From Glycocaulis alkaliphilus (GTDB lineage Bacteria; Pseudomonadota; Alphaproteobacteria; Caulobacterales; Maricaulaceae): a stretch of DNA of 64,000 nucleotides. A model generated the notes under the pieces. The model saw only the letters and a program-made list of their open reading frames with translations. It did not search any database and was not told the DNA's origin. How positions within the stretch are numbered: the stretch's first letter is position 1; every line of letters starts with the position of its first letter. The position numbers and the translations under genes were made by a program. The stretch lies in assembly GCF_004000605.1 (NCBI RefSeq), contig NZ_CP018911.1, positions 2,955,660 through 3,019,659 of the forward strand, written 5' to 3'. Below, piece by piece: positions 23,569-32,578 of the stretch.

Positions 23569-25518
23569 TTGCGTAATACACCATTATCCGCGGCAGTTAC
23601 TGCTGCATCTTTGAGCCTTCTGCTGGCAAGTTTTGCTGTTCTGACGTGGCTGTCATACACGCCTGCTGCCTTGCACAATCCGCCAGAGTCCGGTCTTGAG
23701 CGTTATGCGCTCGTCATAGGCGCCGCCCAGTATCGCAGACTGCCATCGCGGCCGGACTATGCGCAGCAGGCGCGCGCCATGGCACGCCATGCCGAGGATT
23801 CAGGCTATGCCCTGATCGGCGGCGGGCCGTTGATCAATCCCACCGAATACGAGCTGCGCCGTGCGATCGATATTCTGGGCCGGCTGACGGAAGGCGGAGC
23901 CGAGGCCTTCATCTATTTTGCCGGCCACGCCATCCCGGGACAGGACACGATCTTCCTGCTGTCGACCGATTCCGAACCGCCGCCGCTGGTACTGTACGCC
24001 GAAGGCGGCATGCGCCTTGAGGAGGCCTGGAGCCACCCTATTGGCAGCGGGCCGTCCAGCACCGTCATCGTCATCGAAACAGAAGGCGTGGGCGGGTTGC
24101 TCGGCGGCGGACTCTCCGCTGTTGGCACCGGGTTTGACACGCTTGAAGTTCCAGACAGCGTCACGGTAGCCGTCAGTGACCGGGGCGGGCCGGTCACGGT
24201 GGAAGGCAATGCGTTTCATCGTATTGGCCCGGACCGGCCGCGCCTCATCTTCGAGAGCCGCGAGCACACGCATGTCCGGCCGGCCTTCTTCACCCTCTCG
24301 CTGGTAGAGCTTCATCTGCTGGAGGCAGCCGACCTGACGGCCGCCCTCGAACTGGCGAGCCTGCATGTGCATGAACGCACATCCGGCCAACTCAGCCCGG
24401 TAATCTTCGACCGCGCCCTGTCCGACGCGGTCCCGCCGGTACGCAGCGAACCGCCAGCGATCGTGCTGGCCGAAACCGAACTCGTCATTGACGAGGCTCC
24501 GCCCCCCGAACTGGCCGGCAGCGCGAGCGTGATCGCCGATCTCGCCTTGCATGACACCACCGGCATCGTTCTGCCGGCCGTCCGCGCGGATAGCCGGGCA
24601 GGCCAGTCCGTCATCGAGCTGATCCAGATGTTCGAGGCGTTTCGCGGCGAGACCTATCTGGACGCTGCGGGGATTCCCACCATTGGCTACGGCCATACTG
24701 GCCGCGAGGCCCGGCCAGGCAATGTGATAACCCATGAACGCGCGGTTGAGCTTCTCATGGAGGATATCGACATCGCGGCGGCTGCGGTTGACGCAGCCGT
24801 GACCCGGCCCCTGACCGACAATCAGCGCAATGCCCTGATATCGCTTGTGTTCAACATTGGAGGCCAGGCCTTCCGCAATTCCACGCTTCTTCGGTTGATC
24901 AATAGCGACATCCGGTCGGTCAGCGCCGCCCAGTTCCTGCGCTGGGTACATGCGCGCGTGCCCGGCAGCGGGATGCGGGCCTTGCGAGGCCTGGAAAGCC
25001 GCCGCCAGCTGGAAGCCTTCCTGTTCCTCGTCGAGGAGGACAGCGTAACCGCGCGCGAGCTGATCATCTCCTTCGAGCCCTTCCGCGCCAGTGCCACACG
25101 GGTACGCAACTGTTCCTTCATCGGATATGGCCGCGCGCTCCAGCCCTGTGACGAGGAGTTCGACACCCAGATCAGCCAGGTAGAAGCGCTGCAGTATCTG
25201 CGCCGCGAGCTGGTCCAGATCGAGAGCGAACTGCGTTCCCTCGTCGGCGTTCCCGTCTCGCAGGCGCAGATGGTGGCACTGGTTTCATTCGTACACCAGA
25301 ACGGGCTGGAGGCATTCGCGCACTCGCGCATCCTCGCGCGGCTCAATCAGGGCGAATATACCGGCGCGGCCAATGCGCTGCGCCTGCATAACGCCTTTAC
25401 CGGCGCACCGGCCATGCAGGTAGGCCAGAGCCAGATCGAGCGGCGCGCGGCCGAATCCGCCCTCTTCTTCGCCCATGGCGGAGATTATGTGGTTGTTCCA
25501 AGGGAAGCAGCATCGTGA
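23557..25518 (+). CDS. Membrane-anchored pseudocaspase fused to two GH24 lysozyme domains
   Basis: 653 residues if the GTG at 23557 is used; a TTG at 23569 has a better Shine-Dalgarno (GAGG). Residues 12-32 form one membrane anchor. Residues about 49-290 have a caspase/metacaspase (C14) layout: YALVIGAAQY, then YFAGHA with the catalytic-position H124, and a T-GQ-P ending near 275-281. Where the DAC cysteine is expected the protein reads VIVIETEG, so protease activity is probably lost. Residues about 352-490 form a T4-type lysozyme domain with E360, D369 and T375 at exactly the T4 spacing; residues about 500-645 are a second, degenerate copy lacking the Asp and Thr. Coupled by a 4-base overlap to the next gene. 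Confidence 0.85.
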   Translation: MRRNLRNTPLSAAVTAASLSLLLASFAVLTWLSYTPAALHNPPESGLERYALVIGAAQYRRLPSRPDYAQQARAMARHAEDSGYALIGGGPLINPTEYELRRAIDILGRLTEGGAEAFIYFAGHAIPGQDTIFLLSTDSEPPPLVLYAEGGMRLEEAWSHPIGSGPSSTVIVIETEGVGGLLGGGLSAVGTGFDTLEVPDSVTVAVSDRGGPVTVEGNAFHRIGPDRPRLIFESREHTHVRPAFFTLSLVELHLLEAADLTAALELASLHVHERTSGQLSPVIFDRALSDAVPPVRSEPPAIVLAETELVIDEAPPPELAGSASVIADLALHDTTGIVLPAVRADSRAGQSVIELIQMFEAFRGETYLDAAGIPTIGYGHTGREARPGNVITHERAVELLMEDIDIAAAAVDAAVTRPLTDNQRNALISLVFNIGGQAFRNSTLLRLINSDIRSVSAAQFLRWVHARVPGSGMRALRGLESRRQLEAFLFLVEEDSVTARELIISFEPFRASATRVRNCSFIGYGRALQPCDEEFDTQISQVEALQYLRRELVQIESELRSLVGVPVSQAQMVALVSFVHQNGLEAFAHSRILARLNQGEYTGAANALRLHNAFTGAPAMQVGQSQIERRAAESALFFAHGGDYVVVPREAAS

Positions 25519-25877
25519 CCCGTACATTGATGATAATTCTGTCGCTTGGCCTGATCGGTCTGATCTTCCTGACCGAAAGCTGGACCCCTCTCGGCTTTGC
25601 CCACGGGCTTCTCTATCTCATGCCGCTAATCCTGCTGCGCCATGAGCATCTGGCATTCCAGGCGGGGATGGCCGTGCTGATCACCCTGATGATCGCGATG
25701 GGGTATCTGGGCTCCCCGCCCGGCTTCCGCGAGGATTATGTCCTGCTTAACCGGGCGCTCTCGGCACTTGCGGTCTGGGCCATCGTGATCATACAGGCTG
25801 ACGGGCGGGCGGCGGCGCTCGCTAGCTCACCGCCCGGTCGCGCCCCTTCCAGTACGGTTCCCGAAGAACGCGCTTGA
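25515..25877 (+). CDS. Small multi-pass membrane protein
   Basis: 120 residues with about four hydrophobic stretches (roughly 5-22, 28-42, 48-66, 80-95) and a polar tail. The GTG start overlaps the stop of the lysozyme-fusion gene (GTGA), implying translational coupling and a joint role. The pattern resembles the membrane part of some sensor kinases without the kinase, but no family is certain. Its last 18 codons overlap the convergent acyl-CoA synthetase gene. Confidence 0.7.
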   Translation: MTRTLMIILSLGLIGLIFLTESWTPLGFAHGLLYLMPLILLRHEHLAFQAGMAVLITLMIAMGYLGSPPGFREDYVLLNRALSALAVWAIVIIQADGRAAALASSPPGRAPSSTVPEERA

Positions 25878-27393
25878 GGATCTTGCCGGTCGGATTGCGC
25901 GGCAAAGCGTCAATGAAATCCACGCTTTTGGGCACCTTGTAGGCGGCGATGCGCTCCCTCGCATGCGCGATCAGGGCTTCCGGCGTCACATCTGATCCGG
26001 GCGCCTTCACGACAATCGCCTTCACCGCCTCGCCCCAGCGCTCGTCCGGCACACCGATCACGGCCACATCGGCCACGCCCGGATGGGAGAAGAGCGCATT
26101 TTCCACTTCCGCCGGGTAGATATTCTCGCCGCCGGAAATGATCATGTCCTTCACCCGGTCATGGATGAAGAGATAGCCATCCTTGTCGAGATAGCCCGCA
26201 TCGCCGGACTTGAACCAGCCATCGGAATTGATCGCCTCTGCCGTGGCATCGGGCCGTTTCCAATAGCCTGTCATCAGGCTGGTGCCGCGTATCCACACCT
26301 CGCCCACCTCGCCTTGCGGGGCCGGCTTGCCATCCTCGCCCGCGACACGGATCTCGATACCGGCATTGGGTTTGCCCGCTGCGCGCAGCTTGCCGCGCGC
26401 CGGATCATGATCAGCCGGCGGCAAATGCACCGCCGCGCCATTGGTCTCGGTAAGGCCGTAGAACTGCAGAAAACCGCAATCGAAAACCTTGGCCGCTTTG
26501 AGCAGCAATTCTTCCGCAATCGGCGAGGCGCCATAGGCAACAAGCCTGAGCGAAGAAAAATCGCGCGGTTTCGCCGCGCTGGCCTGCACCAGAAACAGGA
26601 TCACGGCTGGCACGAAGAAGCTGGTCTGGACCTTGTGCTGTTCGATGAGATCAAGGATCGCGACCGGATCAACTTCCTTGACGATGATATTCGTCGCCGC
26701 CTGATAGAAGCCCAGGAGCGCCCAGTTCGTGCCCGCCACGTGGAAATAGGGCATGGCGATGAGGTTCGGATCGCCCGGCTCCCACCGCACAAACCCGTCC
26801 TTCAGACCCTGCTCGAAGAGCGAGAGATACGCGCCGTGCGAGAGCACCACGCCCTTCGGGTTGCCCGTCGTGCCGGATGTGTAGAGCTGGAGCACATCCT
26901 CTTTCGGGTCCGTCTTCAGCATCGGATCGGTGCCGGACTGGCTGTCCCGCCAGCCGGTATAGCCCTTCCACTTGCCATGCCCGCCATCGAGCGCGATGAC
27001 CGTGCGAAGCGAAGGCAGAGCAGGCAGAAGGCTCTCTACCAGAGGGTAGTATTCGGCATCAACAAACAGCGTGGTGACGCCCGCATCCTTCAGGATGAAG
27101 AGGATTTCCGGCCCGGCGAGGCGCCAGTTCACGCCCGTCAGCACGCATCGCGCCTTGGCCGCGCCAAAAAGAAGCTCGGCGAAATAATCGCTATTCTTGC
27201 CCAGATGGCCGATGCGCATGCCCGGCTCGCACCCCAGCGCGACCAGCCCATTGGCCACCCGGCTGGCGTGGCCATCCAACGCCGCATAGCTGGTCGTGCG
27301 ATCCTGGAATATCTGCGCCGCTACTGTGCCGTTCACGCGCGCCTGCTGGCGCACGACATCGGCCATGGATACGAGCTTGCCCGCATCAATCAT
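25822..27393 (-). CDS. Long-chain-type fatty acyl-CoA synthetase (AMP-binding family)
   Basis: 523 residues from the ATG at 27393, preceded by GGAGG. It activates a carboxylic acid with ATP and CoA. The AMP-binding motif LYTSGTTGNPKG, FYGLTETNG, GDAGYLDKDGYLFIHDR and the C-terminal lysine in NPTGKILKRVLRE are present. The substrate chain length cannot be told. Its stop lies inside the 3' end of the convergent membrane-protein gene. Confidence 0.94.
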   Translation of the reverse strand: MIDAGKLVSMADVVRQQARVNGTVAAQIFQDRTTSYAALDGHASRVANGLVALGCEPGMRIGHLGKNSDYFAELLFGAAKARCVLTGVNWRLAGPEILFILKDAGVTTLFVDAEYYPLVESLLPALPSLRTVIALDGGHGKWKGYTGWRDSQSGTDPMLKTDPKEDVLQLYTSGTTGNPKGVVLSHGAYLSLFEQGLKDGFVRWEPGDPNLIAMPYFHVAGTNWALLGFYQAATNIIVKEVDPVAILDLIEQHKVQTSFFVPAVILFLVQASAAKPRDFSSLRLVAYGASPIAEELLLKAAKVFDCGFLQFYGLTETNGAAVHLPPADHDPARGKLRAAGKPNAGIEIRVAGEDGKPAPQGEVGEVWIRGTSLMTGYWKRPDATAEAINSDGWFKSGDAGYLDKDGYLFIHDRVKDMIISGGENIYPAEVENALFSHPGVADVAVIGVPDERWGEAVKAIVVKAPGSDVTPEALIAHARERIAAYKVPKSVDFIDALPRNPTGKILKRVLREPYWKGRDRAVS

Positions 27394-27576
27394 TCGCGTC
27401 TCCTCCCTCATTCGGGGTGGAGAACTTCGCCCCACCCCGGCCACTGACGGGCCTTTTAAGCGCGCGATGATAGGCAAAGCGGGGCGAAGGGGAAGGGGGT
27501 GGGTTTGCTAGGAAATTAGCTCAAGCCGAAGTAAGCTAGCGGCAGCTAATTGGTTATGGGATGAGGCGAGAATAAA

Positions 27577-28449
27577 TTGAAACTCACAAAGTCTAATAGA
27601 ATTAAAATGATTAAGAACATTGCCAGTCGAATGGAAGACGAAGACTGGACCTCTATCGATCTAACGTTGGGTCAGTTTTCGCTCCCGACGATCGATCAGT
27701 GGTCAGGCAATACAAACAGCTACATTGTGACCATGATACAAGACGCTGCCGATGAAACTCTGTGTGAATTAGCAGAACATTTTGGAATGGAGGTGCCACA
27801 GAAAAACGATGTAGAAAAGCAGGTTGAAGAACCAACTTGCTGGGAAGAAGGGAAACTACGTTTATTTATATCACATTTAACAGAGCACCGCGGAATGGCC
27901 GCGCAGTTGCAGGAGGATCTAAAACGATTAGGAATATCGGCTTTCGTGGCCCACAACGACATTACTCCTACCCATGAATGGGAGATGGAAATTCAAGCTG
28001 CGCTATCCTCCTGCCACCTTCTACTCGCAATCATACATCCCGGGTTCAAAGAAAGCGCTTGGTGCGATCAAGAAATTGGTTACGCCCTAGGACGCGGCGT
28101 CCCGGTCTTCACTGTTCGCTGCGGCGCTGATCCTCATGGCTTTGTAAGTAGATTCCAAGGATTTAACGGTAATGGTAAAAAATCTGCTCAGATTGCCGTT
28201 GAGATTTTTGAAGCAACAATAGAACATAAAAAACTTCAGTCTATTATGGCTAAAATACTAGTTGATCTTTTTGTAAAAAGCGGAAGCTTTCACACTGCAA
28301 AAATCAGAATTGAGTATTTAGAAAAATTAAAAGTATGGGAAGACAGTTTTAATTCCAGAATCGAACAGGCCCTAGAAGAGAACGATCAAATTTCCTACTC
28401 ATGGGGTGTCCCTGATCGCGTTAGAGCGTTGCTAAAAAAATGGAGTTGA
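27577..28449 (+). CDS. TIR-domain protein, putative antiphage effector or regulator
   Basis: 290 residues from a TTG with GAGG ten bases upstream; an ATG ten codons later is an alternative. Residues about 93-200 are a TIR domain: LRLFISH opening strand, a DI...EWEMEI region, and WCDQEIGYAL with E166 at the position of the NADase catalytic glutamate. The first 75 residues form a helical domain (SYIVTMIQDAADETLCELAEHFG) resembling N-terminal modules of defence effectors; the last 80 residues are helical. The gene is much more AT-rich than its neighbours and lies right beside tRNA-Thr, which suggests acquisition by transfer. No partner gene is adjacent. Confidence 0.85.
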   Translation: MKLTKSNRIKMIKNIASRMEDEDWTSIDLTLGQFSLPTIDQWSGNTNSYIVTMIQDAADETLCELAEHFGMEVPQKNDVEKQVEEPTCWEEGKLRLFISHLTEHRGMAAQLQEDLKRLGISAFVAHNDITPTHEWEMEIQAALSSCHLLLAIIHPGFKESAWCDQEIGYALGRGVPVFTVRCGADPHGFVSRFQGFNGNGKKSAQIAVEIFEATIEHKKLQSIMAKILVDLFVKSGSFHTAKIRIEYLEKLKVWEDSFNSRIEQALEENDQISYSWGVPDRVRALLKKWS

Positions 28450-28477
28450 GCGCAACTCGCCCACTAGCTACGGGAAA

Positions 28478-28553
<76 letters not shown>

Positions 28554-29117
28554 CTTGCCACGTCATGGAACGGGCGTGTGCGGGGCGTGAGCCGGACGGC
28601 CCTCCCGCAACAGCGCGCAAACTATCCGCGAACGCGTGTCTTCGCAAGCGCGCTTGTGCGTGAGGTGGCGGCGGCGCGGTTTCGCACCTGACTGCCTCAG
28701 GTGATGACGTGTCATCCTCCGGTCGCGAAGCGATCCGGGGGACCCATGCCTCTTTTAGTTCCGCAACGCATCCCCCGGTCGTAGCCGGGGGCAGGCCGCG
28801 TTGCGATGTTCCGCGAATACCCGCCTGCGCGGGCACAGGCAGTCGCGGGCGCGCAGTCGCGCTTTTCAGGCCGCTTCGCGGCCTGCCCCCTAGCCCCCAA
28901 CTCTCAGGCATGGGTGGCCCGGACACCCGCCTGCGCGGGCGCAGGCAAGCCGGGCCATGACAACTTGAGAGACTATTGGTGATGCCCCGTTTCCCCGACG
29001 AAAGTCGGGGCCCAGAAAGACTGGGCACCGGCGTGCGCCGGTGAAACGAAATCTGGGTTCCGGGTGTCGCTACGCTCCCCCGGAATGACGAGGGTAGGAG
29101 GGCGTATCTCGTAACCC
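28554..29117. repeat. 564-base gene-free stretch packed with hairpin repeats
   Basis: No credible gene is seen; the open frame of 170 codons on the minus strand here is low-complexity and crosses the tRNA. Perfect hairpins occur at 28772-28791 (CCCCCGG arms), 28867-28885 (CAGGCCGC arms), 28993-29010 (CCCCGAC arms) and 29026-29043 (CACCGGC arms). The end of the stretch, 29053-29091, is a copy of half of the repeat found after acnA. Confidence 0.75.
29053..29091. repeat. Partial copy of the acnA-downstream repeat
   Basis: CTGGGTTCCGGGT, a short variable part and CCCGGAATGACGAG closely match 3953-3991. It lies just downstream of the uridine kinase stop on the other side and might also act as a transcript end. 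Confidence 0.65.
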
Positions 29118-29765
29118 CTACCCCGCCTTCGCTCTTATCGCCTCCACGACCGGCTTTGCCAGCGCATCGAAGAAGGCTTCGAGATGGTCGGCCGGGCGGG
29201 CGGCGGCAGCGTCATTGCCGATCACAATATGGGCGCAATCGGCATTGGGGTGCGTCCATTCATGGTGCATGGGGCGGACCGTCCCCAGATACTGGCCAAC
29301 GACGGACTGGGCGGTGCGCCCGCGCTCATTCACATCACGCAGCAGGCGGCGGGCGAGGCGAATATCGTCGGGCGCATCGACATAGACGCGGATATCAAAC
29401 AGCTCTTTGAGCCGCGCATCGCAGAACAGGTGAATACCCTCCACCAGCACGACATCCGCCGGCGCGATGCGGCGCGTATCGGCGCGGCGGCGGTGAATGG
29501 TGAAATCATAGATCGGCGCGTCCACGCTATCGCCGCGCCTGAGCGCGTCCAGATGCTCGGCCAGCAAAGCGTGATCGCGCGAGGCGGGATGATCGAAATT
29601 GAAGCGGGCGGCGTCAAAATCGGGCGAGGCACCGTGATCGCCGTAATAATCATCTTCGGCCATGACGAGCGCGCTCAGCGGCGCAATCGCGCGGGCGGCG
29701 GCGCGCGCAATCTCCGTCTTGCCGGAGGCTGATCCCCCGCTTACCCCCACGATCAGCCGTGCCAT
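29118..29765 (-). CDS. udk: Uridine kinase family protein
   Basis: 215 residues with the P-loop GVSGGSASGKTE at 7-18, the substrate-side DDYYGD and YDFTIHRR, and the VLVEGIHLF strand typical of uridine/cytidine kinases. It would phosphorylate uridine to UMP in pyrimidine salvage. It follows the hemY-like gene by 11 bases on the same strand, so it may be the last gene of the hemC-hemD transcript. Confidence 0.88.
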   Translation of the reverse strand: MARLIVGVSGGSASGKTEIARAAARAIAPLSALVMAEDDYYGDHGASPDFDAARFNFDHPASRDHALLAEHLDALRRGDSVDAPIYDFTIHRRRADTRRIAPADVVLVEGIHLFCDARLKELFDIRVYVDAPDDIRLARRLLRDVNERGRTAQSVVGQYLGTVRPMHHEWTHPNADCAHIVIGNDAAAARPADHLEAFFDALAKPVVEAIRAKAG

Positions 29766-29776
29766 CCGCTAGTCCC

Positions 29777-31288
29777 TTAGCCCTTGTCGTCGTCATCAAC
29801 GCCCGGATCATCGGGCGCAAAGCGCGGACCCGCAGCCGGGGTCTCCTCGCGCTGTCTCGTTTCCCGGTCTGGTAAAGGGGCCGGCGCGATGATGACAGGA
29901 GCCGTGTCAGTGGCAGGCGGTTCTTTTGCAGCCGGTTTGGGCGCCTCCAGCAGCACCCGGTCCGGGATGGCCTCGGCGATCATCTCGAAGCGCTCATGGC
30001 GCGGATGGATCAGCCGTTCTTCATCGCCCCAGGCATAGACAAGGCGCTGCCAGTCGCTTTCGGCAAAATTGAAGGCTTCGCCGTCGCCATCAATGTCCGA
30101 CCAGTCCGGTTCGCCGGGCGCATGGGCGGCGCGGGCGAGATAGCGCTGGGCAGCGTCCTCATCGCCCTCAAGACGCGTCAGGCGGGCTGCCAGCGTACAC
30201 ACGCGCGCCGAGAGGGGCGTTTCAGCCAGTAGCGGCGTAATGGCGCTGCGCGCGGCCTCGATATTGCGCTGCTGCAGGGCAATACCGGTCAGCAGCAGGC
30301 GCGATTCCCGGTTGTCGGGATTGAACTCGGCGAGCGTACGCAGGCGCGCCGCCTTCTTGGCCGCCGTATCGGATTTGCGAAGCTCACCATAGGCCCGTGC
30401 AATCGCCGGGTGGGGCCGCAGCCGCCAGGCGGTTTCGAGGATGTCTGCCGCCTTGCGGTGGCGGCGGCGCGCGGGCAGCAGATCGCCTGCCAGCACGGCG
30501 GCGGGCGCAAAGCCGGGCGAGGCAGTCGCTGCCTTCTCGGCGAGCTCTGCGGCCTTCTCAGCATCGCTCTGGCGGGTCTGGCGTGCCTTGACAGTGAGGA
30601 TCACCGCCCGGCGGCGCGCGGCGCTGTCCGGCGCGATATGGCGGCGCTTCTCGCCTTCGGAGAGGGTTTCCAGCGCCTCGTCCCAGCGCGCGGCGGCAAT
30701 TTGCGCATTGAACAGGCTATCAAACGCCCAGCGGGCGGTGCGGGCCTCGGCAAACGCCTTGCCCGCATGGGTTATGACATTGCCGGTCTCGCCTTGTGTT
30801 TCGGCCAGCACGGAGAGGCCACGATGGGCGACGAGACGCGTTTTCGGGTCTTCCAGCAGGGCTTCGTAATGTCCGCGTGCGGCCAGAAGATTGCCTGCGG
30901 CCTCTGCGGCTCTGGCAGCCAGCAGACGCGACAGGGCAGGCCGCTCCAGCAGGGCATCAGCGCGTGCCGCCTGACGCACGGCCAGCTCGCCTTCACCTGC
31001 CGCAGCGGCAATCAGCGCGCGTTCCAGCGCATCAACGCCCTGTTCGCGGCGGCGGCGCTGGCGCAGCTTGCGCCAGGCATCGGGCGCGCCCCACATCTTC
31101 GCGATCAGCCACCACAGCACGGTCAGAACGAAGGCCGCAACGATCAGCACGCCCATGAAGAGCGCAAAGCTGGTCTCGGCCTGCCAGCCAAGGAACTCAA
31201 AACTGGCCGTGCCGGGGTTCAAGGTCAGCCAGACGGCGAGGATCGCCGTGACGACGCACAAGGCAACAGTGAGGATAAGGCGGATCAT
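29777..31288 (-). CDS. hemY: HemY-like TPR inner-membrane protein
   Basis: 503 residues. Two N-terminal membrane helices (about 1-22 and 42-64) and the GTASFEFLGWQ stretch are typical of the HemY N-terminal domain, followed by TPR-like helices up to about 400 and a Pro-rich acidic tail. Its biochemical role is unsettled; it is named for its place with hem genes and is not protoporphyrinogen oxidase. Overlaps the upstream mitofilin-like gene by ATGA. Confidence 0.88.
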   Translation of the reverse strand: MIRLILTVALCVVTAILAVWLTLNPGTASFEFLGWQAETSFALFMGVLIVAAFVLTVLWWLIAKMWGAPDAWRKLRQRRRREQGVDALERALIAAAAGEGELAVRQAARADALLERPALSRLLAARAAEAAGNLLAARGHYEALLEDPKTRLVAHRGLSVLAETQGETGNVITHAGKAFAEARTARWAFDSLFNAQIAAARWDEALETLSEGEKRRHIAPDSAARRRAVILTVKARQTRQSDAEKAAELAEKAATASPGFAPAAVLAGDLLPARRRHRKAADILETAWRLRPHPAIARAYGELRKSDTAAKKAARLRTLAEFNPDNRESRLLLTGIALQQRNIEAARSAITPLLAETPLSARVCTLAARLTRLEGDEDAAQRYLARAAHAPGEPDWSDIDGDGEAFNFAESDWQRLVYAWGDEERLIHPRHERFEMIAEAIPDRVLLEAPKPAAKEPPATDTAPVIIAPAPLPDRETRQREETPAAGPRFAPDDPGVDDDDKG

Positions 31289-32538
31289 GGCGTGCTCCTG
31301 CCCGGAGTGGCATCGCTGCTGAGCGCATTGCGCAGTGTGATGAGGGCGGCCTCGATTTCAAGGCGGGCGCGGGCGCGAACCAGCCAGTCAGACGCCGCTT
31401 CGGCTGCCGGGCCGTCGAGGCGCCCTGCCGCCTCCGCCGCGCCAGACAGATCGCCGCGCGCAAGGCGGTTTTCAGCCTGCGCTACCAGAGCCAGCGCGCT
31501 ATCAGGGCTGGTATCGGCAGGGCGGATTTCAAACAGACCCAGAAAGCGCCGCGTCTCGCCGGAGGCGGAGCGGATCGCCGCTGCGGGGAAGCTGTCTGCC
31601 AACTCATCAGACGATGGCACGCCCCGGCGCGCATGAGGCTGCAGGGCGGCAAGGCCCGGCGCGTTTGGCCAGAGCCGGGCCATATTGGCGCGCTCGGCCT
31701 CAAAACTCTCTGAGCCTTGCGCCGCTTCGCGTAAAGCGGTGAACGCCAGAATGCGCGCCGCCGACCGCTCGACAGCCTCTGCCTCACCGCCCGCGCTGGC
31801 TTCAGCCTCGCTCAGCCGGGCTTCAAGGGCATCAAGCCGGGCCTGCATGCTCTCATCACGCGAGGCCAGGGCATCGCGCATCTGCTCTGACAACGCCCCG
31901 GACGCTTCATCCTGCCGCGCCGACAGGGCCGCCAGGCCTGCCTCAGCCTGTTGTGCAGTTTCGTTCAGACGCCTCTCAAGGGCCGCAACCGCGTCTTCCA
32001 GCGGGGCAAGATCAACCTCCCCGTCACCAGCCACAGGCCGGTTTTCAATGGCACTGCGCAGACCATCGATCTCGGCGCGAAGCCCCGCTTCGCGCTCATC
32101 CAGCAATGCCTCCAGCGCGGCCTCATCAAGCCCGGCGCCCGTCTCTCCCGCCGGGCGTGCCTCCACCGCCTCCACACGCTCTTCCAGCGCGCGTATTTCG
32201 CTGTCGAATGTGCGCAAGGCTTCGGTCGGCACCATTTCGGTCAGCGGCCGGTCTTCTGCCGCGTTCAGGCGCGCGTCCAGCCCTGCCAGCTGGCTTTCCA
32301 GCCGGGCGATCTCTGCGCTGGCTTCTGCCGGAGCGCCCTCCCGGTTGAGGCCCGCTGCAAACCAGCCCGCAGCCCCGCCAACACCGCCTGCCAGCACCAG
32401 CGCCAGTACAAAACCGGCAAGACGCATCGCCGCCTTGCCGCCGCCGGAGCGCTTTTCAGGCTTTGCCGGTTCAAATTCGGCATCGATCGGCTCAGCCTCG
32501 CCGGGCGGAGGGGTGTCTTCAGGGGAGTCCGCGTGCAT
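31285..32538 (-). CDS. Mitofilin-like inner-membrane protein (COG4223 type)
   Basis: 417 residues from the ATG at 32538. There is an acidic, Pro-rich N-terminus, one membrane helix at about residues 38-62, a long coiled coil rich in Ala/Glu/Arg to about residue 265, and a helical C-terminal domain. This layout matches the alphaproteobacterial proteins related to mitochondrial Mic60/mitofilin, which lie in the same hemC-hemD-orf-hemY order. It probably shapes or scaffolds the inner membrane. Confidence 0.85.
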   Translation of the reverse strand: MHADSPEDTPPPGEAEPIDAEFEPAKPEKRSGGGKAAMRLAGFVLALVLAGGVGGAAGWFAAGLNREGAPAEASAEIARLESQLAGLDARLNAAEDRPLTEMVPTEALRTFDSEIRALEERVEAVEARPAGETGAGLDEAALEALLDEREAGLRAEIDGLRSAIENRPVAGDGEVDLAPLEDAVAALERRLNETAQQAEAGLAALSARQDEASGALSEQMRDALASRDESMQARLDALEARLSEAEASAGGEAEAVERSAARILAFTALREAAQGSESFEAERANMARLWPNAPGLAALQPHARRGVPSSDELADSFPAAAIRSASGETRRFLGLFEIRPADTSPDSALALVAQAENRLARGDLSGAAEAAGRLDGPAAEAASDWLVRARARLEIEAALITLRNALSSDATPGRSTP

Positions 32539-32578
32539 GATCGGGTCTTCGCGCCTTTGGTTCTGCGTCTTGCTCACT

